Assembly (NCBI RefSeq): GCF_023618015.1
Contig: NZ_JAJKBJ010000008.1
Coordinates: 62,001-126,000, forward strand
Direction of reading: 5' to 3'
Source of the DNA: Legionella maioricensis
Lineage (GTDB): Bacteria; Pseudomonadota; Gammaproteobacteria; Legionellales; Legionellaceae
DNA: 64,000 nt
The number at the start of each line of letters is the position of its first letter. Position 1 is the first letter of the stretch. The notes under the pieces were generated by a model. It had not been told where the DNA came from. It saw only the letters and a program-made list of their open reading frames with translations, and did not search any database. Below are positions 34,493-42,952 of this stretch, piece after piece. The translations under genes were made by a program, and so were the position numbers.

Positions 34493-35743
34493 TTATTTTC
34501 TGCACTCAAAAACAATACTTTCGTCTGTTTCATTAGGCGATGCGCTTCGGTCAAATGCTTTAACCGTTCGTACATTGCTAAAACCAACCTCATTGAGCAA
34601 ATTGAGCAAGAAAGAAGTGTCTTGATAAATTCGAATTTTGTATTCCTCAACCTCTGTTTGAATTATACGGTTGTTATCAATCAGTTCATATTTACCTATA
34701 GAGTAACAAATCTCCTCATCGAGCATAACTAATTGGCTGAGTAGGATGATTGTGCCATCTTCTTTTGGCCATCTTGTGCCTCTCCATATACCTAATTCAT
34801 TAGGAACCGCATGAAGTGTTTCTACTTCAAATACAAAAAGTCCTTTATCTTCCATATGTTCATAAATGGTTTTTAAGGCTTTTTGAATATCAATCTTTTC
34901 TGTGATGAGACCAAATGAACCGCTGGGTATAAAAATTAAAGAATATTTATCGGTTTGCTTTAAATCTTCAATAAAACCATGCCAGGCTTTTGGCTTAAGA
35001 TTTTTGCTCTTTGCTTTTGCATGCAGTCGTTCTAGCATTGGCTGACTTGCGTCAAAGCCATGAACATCAAATCCTTCTTCAGCCAAAGGCAGTAAAAATC
35101 GACCTGTGCCGCACATAGGCTCTAAAATCAAGCCTTTAGCCTCTGCGGCATAGCTTCGATAGAATGAGTATTCATCTTGTGGTGCATTAGGTTTACTTAA
35201 ATCATATACTTCAGTACAAAGGCTCTGATAAGTTTCCAGTTTTTTCATGGGTTCCTCATTGAAATCCAATACCATTAAATATTCGTCATAGAAGGTACCA
35301 TTAATTTTAAGTGCTTTAGGTTCGGTACCATAAATTCGAAATCCTTGCTTTTGATAAAAAGCGCAGGCCACAAAATTACTTACTACACAGGTTAGGTGCA
35401 ATTGAGTGACGCAGGTCCTTGCATGCTGTATCAGGGTTTGAATTAATGCTGTTGCAATACCTTTTCCTCTGTATTCAAGACGAGTATACATACCCCAAAG
35501 TACACCTCGGTGTTTGGTTTTAAGTGAAATAAGCGTATAGAATCCAACACAAGACACCAATAAATCGTCAACAAAGACACCCAATACATATCCTTTACTT
35601 AATCCATGTTGAAAATCAGCATCGGACATAAGCACTTCCTCTTCATAAGAAGAGCCAAAGCTTTCAGGTGAATTCTTTAGCGCTTCTAATCGAAATGATT
35701 TCCATAGTTCCCAGTCTTCTTGCATTACCCTTTTTATCTTCAT
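34493..35743 (-). CDS. GNAT-SAM methyltransferase fusion
   Basis: The protein has 416 residues. Residues 1-160 are a GNAT (YTRLEYRGKGIATALIQTLIQ, CAFYQKQGFRIYG). Residues 166-416 are a class I methyltransferase with LILEPMCGTGRFLLPLAEEG (motif I) and SLIFIPSGSFGLI. The methyltransferase part begins at MKKLETYQSLC, and GAGGA lies at a normal distance before that codon (ATG 35248). This may be a fossil or working start from a formerly separate gene. It overlaps the next GNAT gene by 4 bp. Confidence 0.8.
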   Translation of the reverse strand: MKIKRVMQEDWELWKSFRLEALKNSPESFGSSYEEEVLMSDADFQHGLSKGYVLGVFVDDLLVSCVGFYTLISLKTKHRGVLWGMYTRLEYRGKGIATALIQTLIQHARTCVTQLHLTCVVSNFVACAFYQKQGFRIYGTEPKALKINGTFYDEYLMVLDFNEEPMKKLETYQSLCTEVYDLSKPNAPQDEYSFYRSYAAEAKGLILEPMCGTGRFLLPLAEEGFDVHGFDASQPMLERLHAKAKSKNLKPKAWHGFIEDLKQTDKYSLIFIPSGSFGLITEKIDIQKALKTIYEHMEDKGLFVFEVETLHAVPNELGIWRGTRWPKEDGTIILLSQLVMLDEEICYSIGKYELIDNNRIIQTEVEEYKIRIYQDTSFLLNLLNEVGFSNVRTVKAFDRSASPNETDESIVFECRK

Positions 35744-36207
35744 AAACTGATCTCCATCACCGTTACAGGATGAGATTTAAATTCATCCATACCGATTTTT
35801 TTCCACCCAAGGCGCCTATAATACTCAGGTATGGTAGGATCAAGAGCAAACAAGTACAGTTTTTCAAAGCCAAGTTCTTTTGCTTTCTCGACTGCGGCAT
35901 CAACTAATATTTTTCCGATCCCCTGTTTTTGATATTTTGGATCAACCACCAAATCACCAATCCACGGCCCTAAATCTGGTCGAATATCTTCGTTTAATTG
36001 CAAAGTACAAGAACCTACAGGAATTTCATCGTATAGCGCAATGTAAGTAAAAGGCATCTCTTGGTTCAGCTCTTCGTAATACAAAGATTCAATTTCTTCA
36101 ATTCCGATCTCTGGCATCCAGATTTTACCTAAAACTTCATGCCAAATCTTAGCAAGCTTTGGAATACAGTCTGAATATTGTTTTAGGTAGGCTATTGTTA
36201 TCATCAT
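35740..36207 (-). CDS. GNAT acetyltransferase
   Basis: The 155 residues include PYxLxFxVP-like openings, then GSCTLQLNEDIRPDLGPWIGDLVVDPKYQKQGIGKILVDAAVEKAKELGF and PEYYRRLGWKKIGMDEFKSHPVTVM. It resembles the AAC-type GNATs that end in a short strand. Its stop overlaps the GNAT-methyltransferase start by 4 bp, and it follows the DUF4440-like gene by 18 bp. The substrate is unknown. Confidence 0.85.
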   Translation of the reverse strand: MMITIAYLKQYSDCIPKLAKIWHEVLGKIWMPEIGIEEIESLYYEELNQEMPFTYIALYDEIPVGSCTLQLNEDIRPDLGPWIGDLVVDPKYQKQGIGKILVDAAVEKAKELGFEKLYLFALDPTIPEYYRRLGWKKIGMDEFKSHPVTVMEISL

Positions 36208-36225
36208 AATACCTGTAAAAATGGA

Positions 36226-36582
36226 TTATTCCTCGCACTCGTGGCAAGGCGTTCCTTGATGAAACACCATTTGCCAACGATTGTGTTTGTATTGCCAGAG
36301 CGAAGAACGTAAAGAACTTTTTGAGGCAACAGTAACCTTATAAGTTGCCAACATGACTTCAGGCGACACCTCTAAAACTGAAAAATCATTAACCATATAG
36401 CTTCGTTGCTCTTCTTCTGGAAGAGAATCAAGTAGGTCGTTCTTATTGTAAATTGAGCCAGAGGCCCCATACTCGATAAATTCATCAGCAATCAATAGTT
36501 TCAGTTGCGCAATAGATTTTCTCGTTTCCGACCTTAATAGAGAAATTTCTAGCTCATAAATCAATTGGTGTTCTTGTTTCAT
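36226..36582 (-). CDS. DUF4440/SnoaL-like small protein
   Basis: This 118-residue NTF2-like fold has ELEISLLRSETRKSIAQLKLLIADEFIEYGASGSIYNKNDLLDSL followed by the strands VLEVSPEVMLATYKV and SSLWQYKHNRWQMVFHQGTPC. This is the typical DUF4440 signature. These cone-shaped dimers bind small ligands. ATG at 36582 overlaps the upstream stop (ATGA), confirming the start; a longer frame to 36624 would run deep into the previous gene. Confidence 0.8.
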   Translation of the reverse strand: MKQEHQLIYELEISLLRSETRKSIAQLKLLIADEFIEYGASGSIYNKNDLLDSLPEEEQRSYMVNDFSVLEVSPEVMLATYKVTVASKSSLRSSLWQYKHNRWQMVFHQGTPCHECEE

Positions 36583-37757
36583 AGCGATTTTCTCATCAAA
36601 TAAACGTTGAAATCCAAAAAACAATTATGCTCTGTCATGGATATGACAAAATACCCAAGCTGTTCATAAAAAGATCTTGCCTGAAATTCGGCCGTCTCAA
36701 TGGTAATCACTTGGCAATTCTTTTGTTTTGCAAAAATTTCCAGTTTTTCCATGAGATTTCGTCCTAATCCTTTTTGTCTAAAATCCGGATGAACCCAAAT
36801 GCAATCGACATAGCAATTGGCTCGAGTGACATCCCCATAACAACCTGCTAAAACGGTCCTTTTGTCGATAGATTTTATGTAGATGGTAAAGGGAGTATGA
36901 TTGTAAGCACCAATCATTTCTTCATTGTAGATCTTTAAGCCGTCAGATAAAATGGCAGTGATTTCTTGGTTGGTTCGTTCTTCGAAACAAATCTCATAGT
37001 CATTGTTCTTGGCTAAAATTATAAGCTCTGGTATTTTTGCATCTTCTGGTGCATCGGAATGATAACCGCTCCAAAGAATACCTCCATAAGGTTGTAGTAT
37101 TTTTTCAACCAACTTTTTTAAATGAGTTGAATCACCTTCCTTATAAACTCGATTAAAACTTTCAGAAAACTCCCTGGCTAAATTGGGATTTTCTTGATGC
37201 AAATAGCGAATGATTGATTTACCATTGGCGCACCATTTATTTTGAGCTCTAAAATAAAATTGAGACAATGCTTCAAAAAGCCATGAGGCTGAGGCAATTT
37301 GTTCTTCATAAGACTTAGGAGATAAAATATCTTCTAAGACATCCGTAATTAAAAAACGCTCTTTATCAATTTGATTTTTATCCCAAGAAAGAGGTCCGCG
37401 CTTTAAGTAAAGATGGGCCTCCTCTCTAATCCCGTTTGAAAAATCGCTAGCTGGCATCATATCTTTTCCCGACAAAATCATTTGAATGGTTCCTGAAATA
37501 CCGGAATTTATTCTCGATTCTTCAAAAAAATAACGAATGGATTCTCTGTCGTGTACAAAAGCATCAATAGGCCAACCTTCATAAACAAAGGCTTCACGAT
37601 AAACTCTGATTAATTTTTCATAGACGATTACGAGATCTAAATCTGAGACTTGGGTTTCTTCCCCTTGAGAAACCGAACCGGCCCAAAAAACAGCACGTGC
37701 TTCTGAGTAACGTTCATGAATTAACTTTTGAATTGTTTCTTGAGGTGAGCAACGCAT
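36579..37757 (-). CDS. Nucleotidyltransferase-GNAT fusion
   Basis: About 392 residues from ATG 37757. The N-terminal NTase (about 1-120) has GSVSQGEETQVSDLDLVIV with its catalytic acids. A helical middle domain follows. The C-terminal 140 residues are a GNAT with CYVDCIWVHPDFRQKGLGRNLMEKL and FQARSFYEQLGYFV. ANT-type nucleotidyltransferases and AAC-type acetyltransferases both inactivate aminoglycosides, so a bifunctional resistance enzyme is conceivable, but the substrate is unknown. It is the first main gene of the long operon. Confidence 0.8.
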   Translation of the reverse strand: MRCSPQETIQKLIHERYSEARAVFWAGSVSQGEETQVSDLDLVIVYEKLIRVYREAFVYEGWPIDAFVHDRESIRYFFEESRINSGISGTIQMILSGKDMMPASDFSNGIREEAHLYLKRGPLSWDKNQIDKERFLITDVLEDILSPKSYEEQIASASWLFEALSQFYFRAQNKWCANGKSIIRYLHQENPNLAREFSESFNRVYKEGDSTHLKKLVEKILQPYGGILWSGYHSDAPEDAKIPELIILAKNNDYEICFEERTNQEITAILSDGLKIYNEEMIGAYNHTPFTIYIKSIDKRTVLAGCYGDVTRANCYVDCIWVHPDFRQKGLGRNLMEKLEIFAKQKNCQVITIETAEFQARSFYEQLGYFVISMTEHNCFLDFNVYLMRKSL

Positions 37758-37807
37758 GTAATCTGTTTCCTTTTTTTTCGCTAAAATCACCTGATTTCCA
37801 GGTTGAT

Positions 37808-38080
37808 CTATTTTATTTGATCAGTCATTTCGACATTACCATCAATCGGTAAATCTTTTTCGCATTTTTTACTTTGTACTTTTTCTTCTTTTGCAACAAC
37901 GACGTGACGGTGATTTGGCAGAAGTTGGGCATTCAATTCTTGCAATGCAGAACCAATAATTCCTTTTTGTGGCTTTTTATAACGATAATACAACCATCCT
38001 TTCTGTTCTAACCATAAACAGAACCGATTAAAAACATATGCGGTAAACAGAATCCCAATCAGATAAATAAATAATCTCAT
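37808..38080 (-). CDS. Small membrane-anchored protein
   Basis: About 90 residues from ATG 38080. The N-terminal hydrophobic helix LFIYLIGILFTAYVFN is followed by aromatic and basic residues (WLEQKGWLYYRYKKPQKG) and a hydrophilic tail rich in Lys and Glu. It is likely a single-pass inner-membrane protein with a cytoplasmic tail. No family is recognised. It sits between a MerR gene and the NTase-GNAT gene, all on the minus strand. Confidence 0.6.
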   Translation of the reverse strand: MRLFIYLIGILFTAYVFNRFCLWLEQKGWLYYRYKKPQKGIIGSALQELNAQLLPNHRHVVVAKEEKVQSKKCEKDLPIDGNVEMTDQIK

Positions 38081-38140
38081 AATTCTCACTATTTCATTAA
38101 TTTTCGCCAAACTCAAAAAAGTCTGGCGAGTTAAAAACCA

Positions 38141-39184
38141 TCATTGATGTGTTTCTAGTGCTTTACTTATCCAAGCTGATGCTTCTGCATTGAACAGTAA
38201 TTTAATATGCCATGGCTTTATCATCTCCTGAGGAGGCGGCATTGTTTTTAAGGCTTTTACTTCATGCTCTTGTCGCGAAATTTCTTGCCATAATAAAATA
38301 CCGATTAAGTAATCTCTATTTCCTGCAGCTAAATAATTATCGATTAAGTCTTTCCATTCTTGAGCAAGCCTTTTCCCATGCTCTCCTTCAGGTGGAGAGT
38401 TCATGTTATCGATGATTTGGTTGTACAGATTATTCCAACGCTTCAATGAATAGGCCATCATCGCACGCGACAACCAATAAGCACCTTCCGGGGTGATTTC
38501 CAATTGGGTTAGTCTCCCAGATTGTATGCTTTCCAAAAGACTGGCTCCCAATTTGACTTGCTCAGTAAAAAATTTCTTCATTTTTTTTGATAAATCTTCC
38601 ATAACAGCAGCAATTCGCTCACCATCTGGTCCTTCAGGATCACCTACCTTTTGTTGGTTCATTTCCTCAATAATAGAATCTCTAAGTGCAAATTCTTCAG
38701 GAAATTGCTCGTAAAGAAACAAGTAGTCTTCAAATTGAGAAACAGTTAATTGTTTTCCAGCCCACGTTTTTTTCAATTTATCTCGTAGATTTTCTGTCAT
38801 TTTATACCCCTCTATGAGTAACAACAAATCTTGCCAATTAGGAAACATTGATGCAGAACGGCTTTTTAGAATTTCTTCAAGCACTTGATTCACTTTCAGT
38901 AAATCTTCACTTTGCTTTCTGATTACTTGGTGTTGTGCTTGCAGGTGAGCATAAACGTTGGAATGTTTTTGCAGAATATCCTTTATTTTGCTTAATGAAA
39001 AACCAAAATACTTCAAAGCAATAATCTGCTGTAACTTTGCCAAATCCGGCTCGGTGTAACAGCGGTAACCATTGGGCTCAAGATAAGAGGGTTGTAACAA
39101 ACCTATTTTGTCATAATGCCGCAACATGCGAACCGATGTCTGAGTTAACTCACTGATTTCTTTTATATGCCATTTTGTCATCAT
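38141..39184 (-). CDS. MerR-family regulator with helical TipAS-like domain
   Basis: The protein has 347 residues. Residues 1-70 are the MerR helix-turn-helix (HIKEISELTQTSVRMLRHYD, GLLQPSYLEPNGYRCYTEPDL), then a dimerisation helix. The rest is mostly helical, with MAYSLKRWNNLYNQIIDNMN, and could bind drugs like TipAS. GGGAGG lies just before ATG 39184. A MerR-class promoter with 19-bp spacing (39202-39232) is directly upstream, so autoregulation is expected. The targets may be the operon running from 37757 down. Confidence 0.85.
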   Translation of the reverse strand: MMTKWHIKEISELTQTSVRMLRHYDKIGLLQPSYLEPNGYRCYTEPDLAKLQQIIALKYFGFSLSKIKDILQKHSNVYAHLQAQHQVIRKQSEDLLKVNQVLEEILKSRSASMFPNWQDLLLLIEGYKMTENLRDKLKKTWAGKQLTVSQFEDYLFLYEQFPEEFALRDSIIEEMNQQKVGDPEGPDGERIAAVMEDLSKKMKKFFTEQVKLGASLLESIQSGRLTQLEITPEGAYWLSRAMMAYSLKRWNNLYNQIIDNMNSPPEGEHGKRLAQEWKDLIDNYLAAGNRDYLIGILLWQEISRQEHEVKALKTMPPPQEMIKPWHIKLLFNAEASAWISKALETHQ

Positions 39185-39201
39185 GTCTCCTCCCAAGATT
39201 G

Positions 39202-39232
39202 AGAATAGGGCATGACACTATGTTAGGGTCAA
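39202..39232 (-). promoter_or_regulatory. MerR-type promoter, second copy
   Basis: TTGACC (39232-39227) and TATTCT (39207-39202) on the minus strand are 19 bp apart. The spacer holds TAACA...TGTCA, a near-perfect dyad (4 of 5 pairs) with a 3-bp centre placed as in the other MerR promoter. The -35 region is almost identical to that of 26822-26852, but the dyad sequence differs, so the two regulators probably recognise their own sites. Confidence 0.75.
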
Positions 39233-39251
39233 TAGTCAAATTCAAAACCTG

Positions 39252-39353
39252 TTATCCAATGAGTTTTTTACCAAATAATGGTGTAAGCACCATTTGCATC
39301 ATTCCATGATGCCACTCATCGAGTGGCTTTACTCCTGATGCTGTTTCCGGAAT
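39252..39353 (-). pseudogene. C-terminal remnant of a phosphotransferase gene
   Basis: Read on the minus strand this encodes a 33-residue tail (IPETASG.KPLDEWHHGMMQM, then VLTPLFG) ending in TAA at 39252-39254. It aligns with the C-terminus of the intact gene at 42953-43906 (FEETAPGGKPRNEWLHDLKTM, then ALTPLFY). The rest of the gene has been lost. The 240-bp gap 39197-39436 holds this and the MerR promoter, nothing else. Confidence 0.7.
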
Positions 39354-39436
39354 CTGTCAATAAAAATGAATTATTCCGTCTTGTCTAGGCGTGCCTTCTT
39401 AAGCACTCATTTATCGAATAATTAAATATTCTTTTA

Positions 39437-40684
39437 TTATTCTTGTTCAAATGCAGTATAAAATTTGAGAAAAGATGTTTCAGGCCAACAACGTTTTAAT
39501 TCAGCTAACATGGCTTGAGCCATCGCTCGTAAGTAGGGTAAATGTTGATAAGCATTGCTACTATCTATAAATGCTTGCAACCTCGATAAAACCCTAGGTC
39601 TAACCCAGTTATCTTCTTCATTCCATAAAGAATCCTTCGGTACAGGACCTGAAGGTCCAATCCTATCTTTTTCCCAAGTTGAATTAATAAAAGGTATCGT
39701 TTGTTGTAAAAGCCAAAAACCGCAGGCATAGGTATAAGCTTGATTGTATTGTTTATCATCAGTTGCTTCTGAAATCGTTTGTTTGAGTTCCTCCCTATAG
39801 ATTTGTTCCATATGCTCAATAACATCCGTAGGAATGGCTTTAGCACACCAGCACGTTGGCATACTCATTCGCAAATAAGTCCCATCTAACAAAGCATTAC
39901 GCACAACACACCATTCAAAATCAATAAGCTGCAAATCTTTAGTTTCTGCATGATCAAATACATTATCAGGACAAATGTCCCCATGAGTCAGAACAGTAAA
40001 AGATCCGGGCTTTATTACATATTCAATTAAAGATTTCGCTTCTTCAATGCATTCATGAGTTAAAGTTAAGCCTAAATTTTTATTTGCCAATCCCAGTTTC
40101 GGTAATAAATCATTCAATGCGAAATTAAGCTCATCATCAACCGTTTCCGCCTCAGGATGAATCATTTGCAAAATTTGTTCATAAAGCCCGGTATTTCCAA
40201 AACTTGCTGCATGAAAACTTCCCAAGGCTTTCATAAAACGGGTCAATGCAGCAATAGCTTTTTTGCGATCAGCTACAGTAAGTGAATCGACTAAACTAAC
40301 ATGCTGAACTCCTAAATCTTCAATCAGAATAAATCGATACTCTTTACTTCCACCAAAAAACTTTGGGACATTATGCTTGTTTTGCTTAATCTCAGAGGCA
40401 AATTCAAGACCTGCCCAATCCCTTGCAAATCGTGCATAAGCTTCCTCATCATTAGCATCGGTGTCTTCTCGTAAAGATTGTTTTAAAATAATACTTTCAG
40501 GGATTTCTTTCGTTTGGCTTGATAAAAAGAGTCTTACTATGCAATTTCTCCGTTCAGGCTCACTTAAAAACTGAGTGGAAATTATCTTAACCTCTGCATC
40601 AAATCTCTTATTTAATATATAGGTGATTTTATCAAGAAGATTAGAATCAAGAATTCTGTGTTCATTTATGGAGCTTGCTTTCAT
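39437..40684 (-). CDS. Large phosphotransferase (ecdysteroid-kinase/APH-like)
   Basis: The 415 residues are longer than usual APH, similar to EcKinase/DUF1679 proteins. Features include FILIEDLGVQHVSLVDSL (hinge), FMKALGSFHAASFGN, the catalytic VLTHGDICPDNVFDH and LQLIDFEWCVVRNALLDG. A C-terminal helical extension carries CGFWLLQQTIPFIN. Family members phosphorylate lipophilic alcohols or aminoglycosides; the ligand here is unknown. The start overlaps the AlaX gene by 23 bp, so translation is coupled. Confidence 0.8.
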   Translation of the reverse strand: MKASSINEHRILDSNLLDKITYILNKRFDAEVKIISTQFLSEPERRNCIVRLFLSSQTKEIPESIILKQSLREDTDANDEEAYARFARDWAGLEFASEIKQNKHNVPKFFGGSKEYRFILIEDLGVQHVSLVDSLTVADRKKAIAALTRFMKALGSFHAASFGNTGLYEQILQMIHPEAETVDDELNFALNDLLPKLGLANKNLGLTLTHECIEEAKSLIEYVIKPGSFTVLTHGDICPDNVFDHAETKDLQLIDFEWCVVRNALLDGTYLRMSMPTCWCAKAIPTDVIEHMEQIYREELKQTISEATDDKQYNQAYTYACGFWLLQQTIPFINSTWEKDRIGPSGPVPKDSLWNEEDNWVRPRVLSRLQAFIDSSNAYQHLPYLRAMAQAMLAELKRCWPETSFLKFYTAFEQE

Positions 40685-41336
40685 CTTTTAAACCTAAGTT
40701 GGGATCAAGGAGCTTTATTTCTATGCGTTCTTTTCCGCTGCCAATATTAACCCTTTTTAGGGCAATGAATCCAACTTCCGCGGTTGATTGTACATGTGTT
40801 CCACCACAAGAAACCTTACAAAATCCTTCAATCTCCCAATAACGTCTTTGACTCTTCTCATCAGAAAACCCAGTGCGAATAAGCATATCTTTTGCAATAA
40901 TTTGATTGTATTCAAACAAAAGAGAGTCAAAAATATCCGAGATATTGTGCTGATAGCTAAAGTCGATTCTAGCCTTATGTTCAGCAATATGCGCACCTAT
41001 TTTTTCAATGGGAAGCATTCTTTGAACAAGCTCTAAGATTAATTCAGCAGCAAAATGAAGACGCATCAATTTGTAACGACGAACAAAATCGATTTCCATA
41101 AGGACAACATCTCCTTCAGAAAGTCCATGCCCCGAAGGTAACGTATAATAAATCAAGTGATTTTCTATTTCAGAATGAGTGACCATCAGGCCATTCACGA
41201 GAACTGTATCACTTTCTTGACCACCGGAAAACGAAAAACCAATAGCCTCTGCAAAAAGTAGTCGATTCTCATTTACCGACACCACCTTAGTCATTAATTG
41301 GCATTGATAGGGATTATCCCAAAATAGTTTTTGCAT
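40662..41336 (-). CDS. AlaX-like alanyl-tRNA editing protein
   Basis: This 224-residue protein is related to the editing domain of alanyl-tRNA synthetase, which hydrolyses Ser- or Gly-tRNA(Ala). FSGGQESDTVLVNG near the N-terminus is the typical entry loop. The second zinc motif CGGTHV is intact, while the first reads HFAAE instead of HxxxH, so one zinc ligand may be Glu. Length fits the AlaX-M type. It lies 3 bp after the YbaK gene in the trans-editing operon. Confidence 0.8.
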   Translation of the reverse strand: MQKLFWDNPYQCQLMTKVVSVNENRLLFAEAIGFSFSGGQESDTVLVNGLMVTHSEIENHLIYYTLPSGHGLSEGDVVLMEIDFVRRYKLMRLHFAAELILELVQRMLPIEKIGAHIAEHKARIDFSYQHNISDIFDSLLFEYNQIIAKDMLIRTGFSDEKSQRRYWEIEGFCKVSCGGTHVQSTAEVGFIALKRVNIGSGKERIEIKLLDPNLGLKDESKLHK

Positions 41337-41339
41337 AAC

Positions 41340-41840
41340 TTACTCTCTAATCTTTACCACTATCCCATTGGTTAGCTGCTTAAGTGTTTCAGGAGACAAT
41401 GAAAATACGGCATTGGGCGTTCCGGCTGCGGCCCAAAGGACTTCATGGCATAACAAATCTTCATCGATAAGAACCGTATTAATAACATTTTTGTGGCCAA
41501 CTGGAGGGACCCCACCAATCGCAAAACCAGTTATTTCTCGTGTAAAATCTGCATCAGCCTTCCCAATAGATTCATTGATGAGATTCCCAATCAGGCTCTC
41601 ATTCACACGATTAACACCACTTGCTAATACCAATATCGGCTTGTTGGTTTTTTCAGTGCAAAATAATAGTGACTTCACAATTTGAGCAACACCACAACCC
41701 AAAGTATCAGCAGCATCTTTTGCAGTGCGTGTGCTCGAATCAAGTTCCTTGATCTCACACGATAGACCCTTTTGAGATAAAAAATCCTGTATGATTTGCG
41801 CGCTTTTACTTAAATTTTTACCTTTATTCATCATGATCAC
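41340..41840 (-). CDS. YbaK/ProX-type aminoacyl-tRNA deacylase
   Basis: The 166 residues match the YbaK/EbsC/ProXp fold: RTAKDAADTLGCGVAQIVKSLLF, LVLASGVNRVNESLIGNL, FAIGGVPPVGHKNVINTVLIDEDL and AAAGTPNAVFSLSPETLKQLT. The conserved Lys of IVKSL is present. Members clear Cys- or Ala-tRNA(Pro) and related mischarged tRNAs, or D-amino-acid species. It is co-operonic with AlaX and a DUF2000 protein. Confidence 0.85.
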   Translation of the reverse strand: MIMMNKGKNLSKSAQIIQDFLSQKGLSCEIKELDSSTRTAKDAADTLGCGVAQIVKSLLFCTEKTNKPILVLASGVNRVNESLIGNLINESIGKADADFTREITGFAIGGVPPVGHKNVINTVLIDEDLLCHEVLWAAAGTPNAVFSLSPETLKQLTNGIVVKIRE

Positions 41841-41847
41841 TTACTTA

Positions 41848-42270
41848 TCATCGCCACAAAGAACACTTTCTAGTAAGCTCTGTTACCACATCCCAATCCC
41901 CAAATAAAACAATGCCATAGTAAATCAGATCGTTCTCTTTAACCTCTGCCGTTCTTTCAATTTGCTCTTGATAGGTACCCACAGTCATCGTATCGGTAAA
42001 ATCATTAAAAAAAACATTTTTTGCTAAAGCATTCTGGCGTAATGTTCTAATTTTGTTGGAGTTCTCACAAAGAATGATAAAAGGTATTTCTGAAATATAA
42101 GGGTGAGATCCTCCATCTGCATCTCGATAATCGGTTAAACGCAGTTCTTCTTCACCAATTACGGAACCTAAACCAATACACATATGAGCAAGCGCATTCA
42201 TCACTTTTCCTGGCTCAATACGCTTATTAAGTACCGCAACCAGTTTGTTTTTAAAAGGGTGTTCAACCAT
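41848..42270 (-). CDS. DUF2000 (PTH2-like) protein
   Basis: The 140 residues show the DUF2000 pattern: NKLVAVLNKRIEPGKVMNALAHMCIGLG, then FIILCENSNKIRTLRQNAL and ...GTYQEQIERTAEVKENDLIYYGIVLFG. The fold is related to peptidyl-tRNA hydrolase 2. ATG at 42270 has GGAGGA in front, so it is chosen over 42282. It is often found next to an XRE-cupin regulator, as here, where that gene is divergent. Confidence 0.85.
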   Translation of the reverse strand: MVEHPFKNKLVAVLNKRIEPGKVMNALAHMCIGLGSVIGEEELRLTDYRDADGGSHPYISEIPFIILCENSNKIRTLRQNALAKNVFFNDFTDTMTVGTYQEQIERTAEVKENDLIYYGIVLFGDWDVVTELTRKCSLWR

Positions 42271-42300
42271 ACAGTCCTCCACAATTTACTTCACAATTCG

Positions 42301-42350
42301 TGCGTTATAACGCATAATAAACCAGTATATACTCGTGCGCTAAAACGCAC
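42301..42350. promoter_or_regulatory. Pair of palindromic operators in the DUF2000/XRE divergent gap
   Basis: TGCGTTATAACGCA (42301-42314) is a perfect 14-bp palindrome, and GTGCGCTAAAACGCAC (42335-42350) has 5-bp perfect arms. Their centres are 35 bp apart. Both share the core GCG-YTAWAA-CGC and lie between the two divergent genes, so the XRE-cupin protein probably binds both sites and controls itself and the editing operon. Confidence 0.7.
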
Positions 42351-42372
42351 AAGCTTTTTATTAAGAGACATC

Positions 42373-42948
42373 ATGCAAGAAATTTCAAAACGTATTGCAA
42401 AAACATTAAAATCATTAAGACAAGAACGAGGTTGGAGTTTAGAAAAAACAGCGCTTGAAACCGGCGTTTCTAAAGCGATGCTCGGGCAAATTGAACGAGA
42501 AGAATCAAGTCCAACGATTTCTACCTTATGGAAAATTGCGAGCGGCTTTCAAGCCTCCTTTTCTTCGTTTATTGAAGACAGTCTGGATAATTCAACCAAT
42601 CCTGCTTATAGGGCGGGACATGCTGAAACCTTGCATCCAGATGATGAAAAAATACGAGTACTGCCTCTATTTCCTTTTGATGAGCAGTTACATTTTGAAT
42701 TGTTTGTTATTGAGTTATTGCCCGAATGTGAACATCTTTCACCTCCACATAAACATGGAGTCATTGAGCATGTCATTGTTGTGGATGGAACCATTGAGCT
42801 TTTGTTAGGCGGGAGCTGGAAAACACTTTCTAAAGGAGAAGGGCTTCGTTTTAATGCCAATCAACCGCATGGCTACCGGAATCCAACCAATGAACTATCG
42901 CGCATCCATGATATTATTCATTACCCACCCCAATATAAATCGCCTTAA
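42373..42948 (+). CDS. XRE-cupin transcriptional regulator
   Basis: The protein has 191 residues. The N-terminal helix-turn-helix is RIAKTLKSLRQERGWSLEKTALETGVSKAMLGQIEREESSPTISTLWKIA. The C-terminal cupin (about 85-185) has HLSPPHKHGVIEHVIVVDGTIELLL with metal ligands. ATG 42373 is used because a longer frame would run through the operator DNA. Such regulators sense amino acids or related metabolites. It is divergent from the DUF2000-YbaK-AlaX operon and likely represses or activates it through the two palindromes at 42301-42350. Confidence 0.85.
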   Translation: MQEISKRIAKTLKSLRQERGWSLEKTALETGVSKAMLGQIEREESSPTISTLWKIASGFQASFSSFIEDSLDNSTNPAYRAGHAETLHPDDEKIRVLPLFPFDEQLHFELFVIELLPECEHLSPPHKHGVIEHVIVVDGTIELLLGGSWKTLSKGEGLRFNANQPHGYRNPTNELSRIHDIIHYPPQYKSP

Positions 42949-42952
42949 TCGA

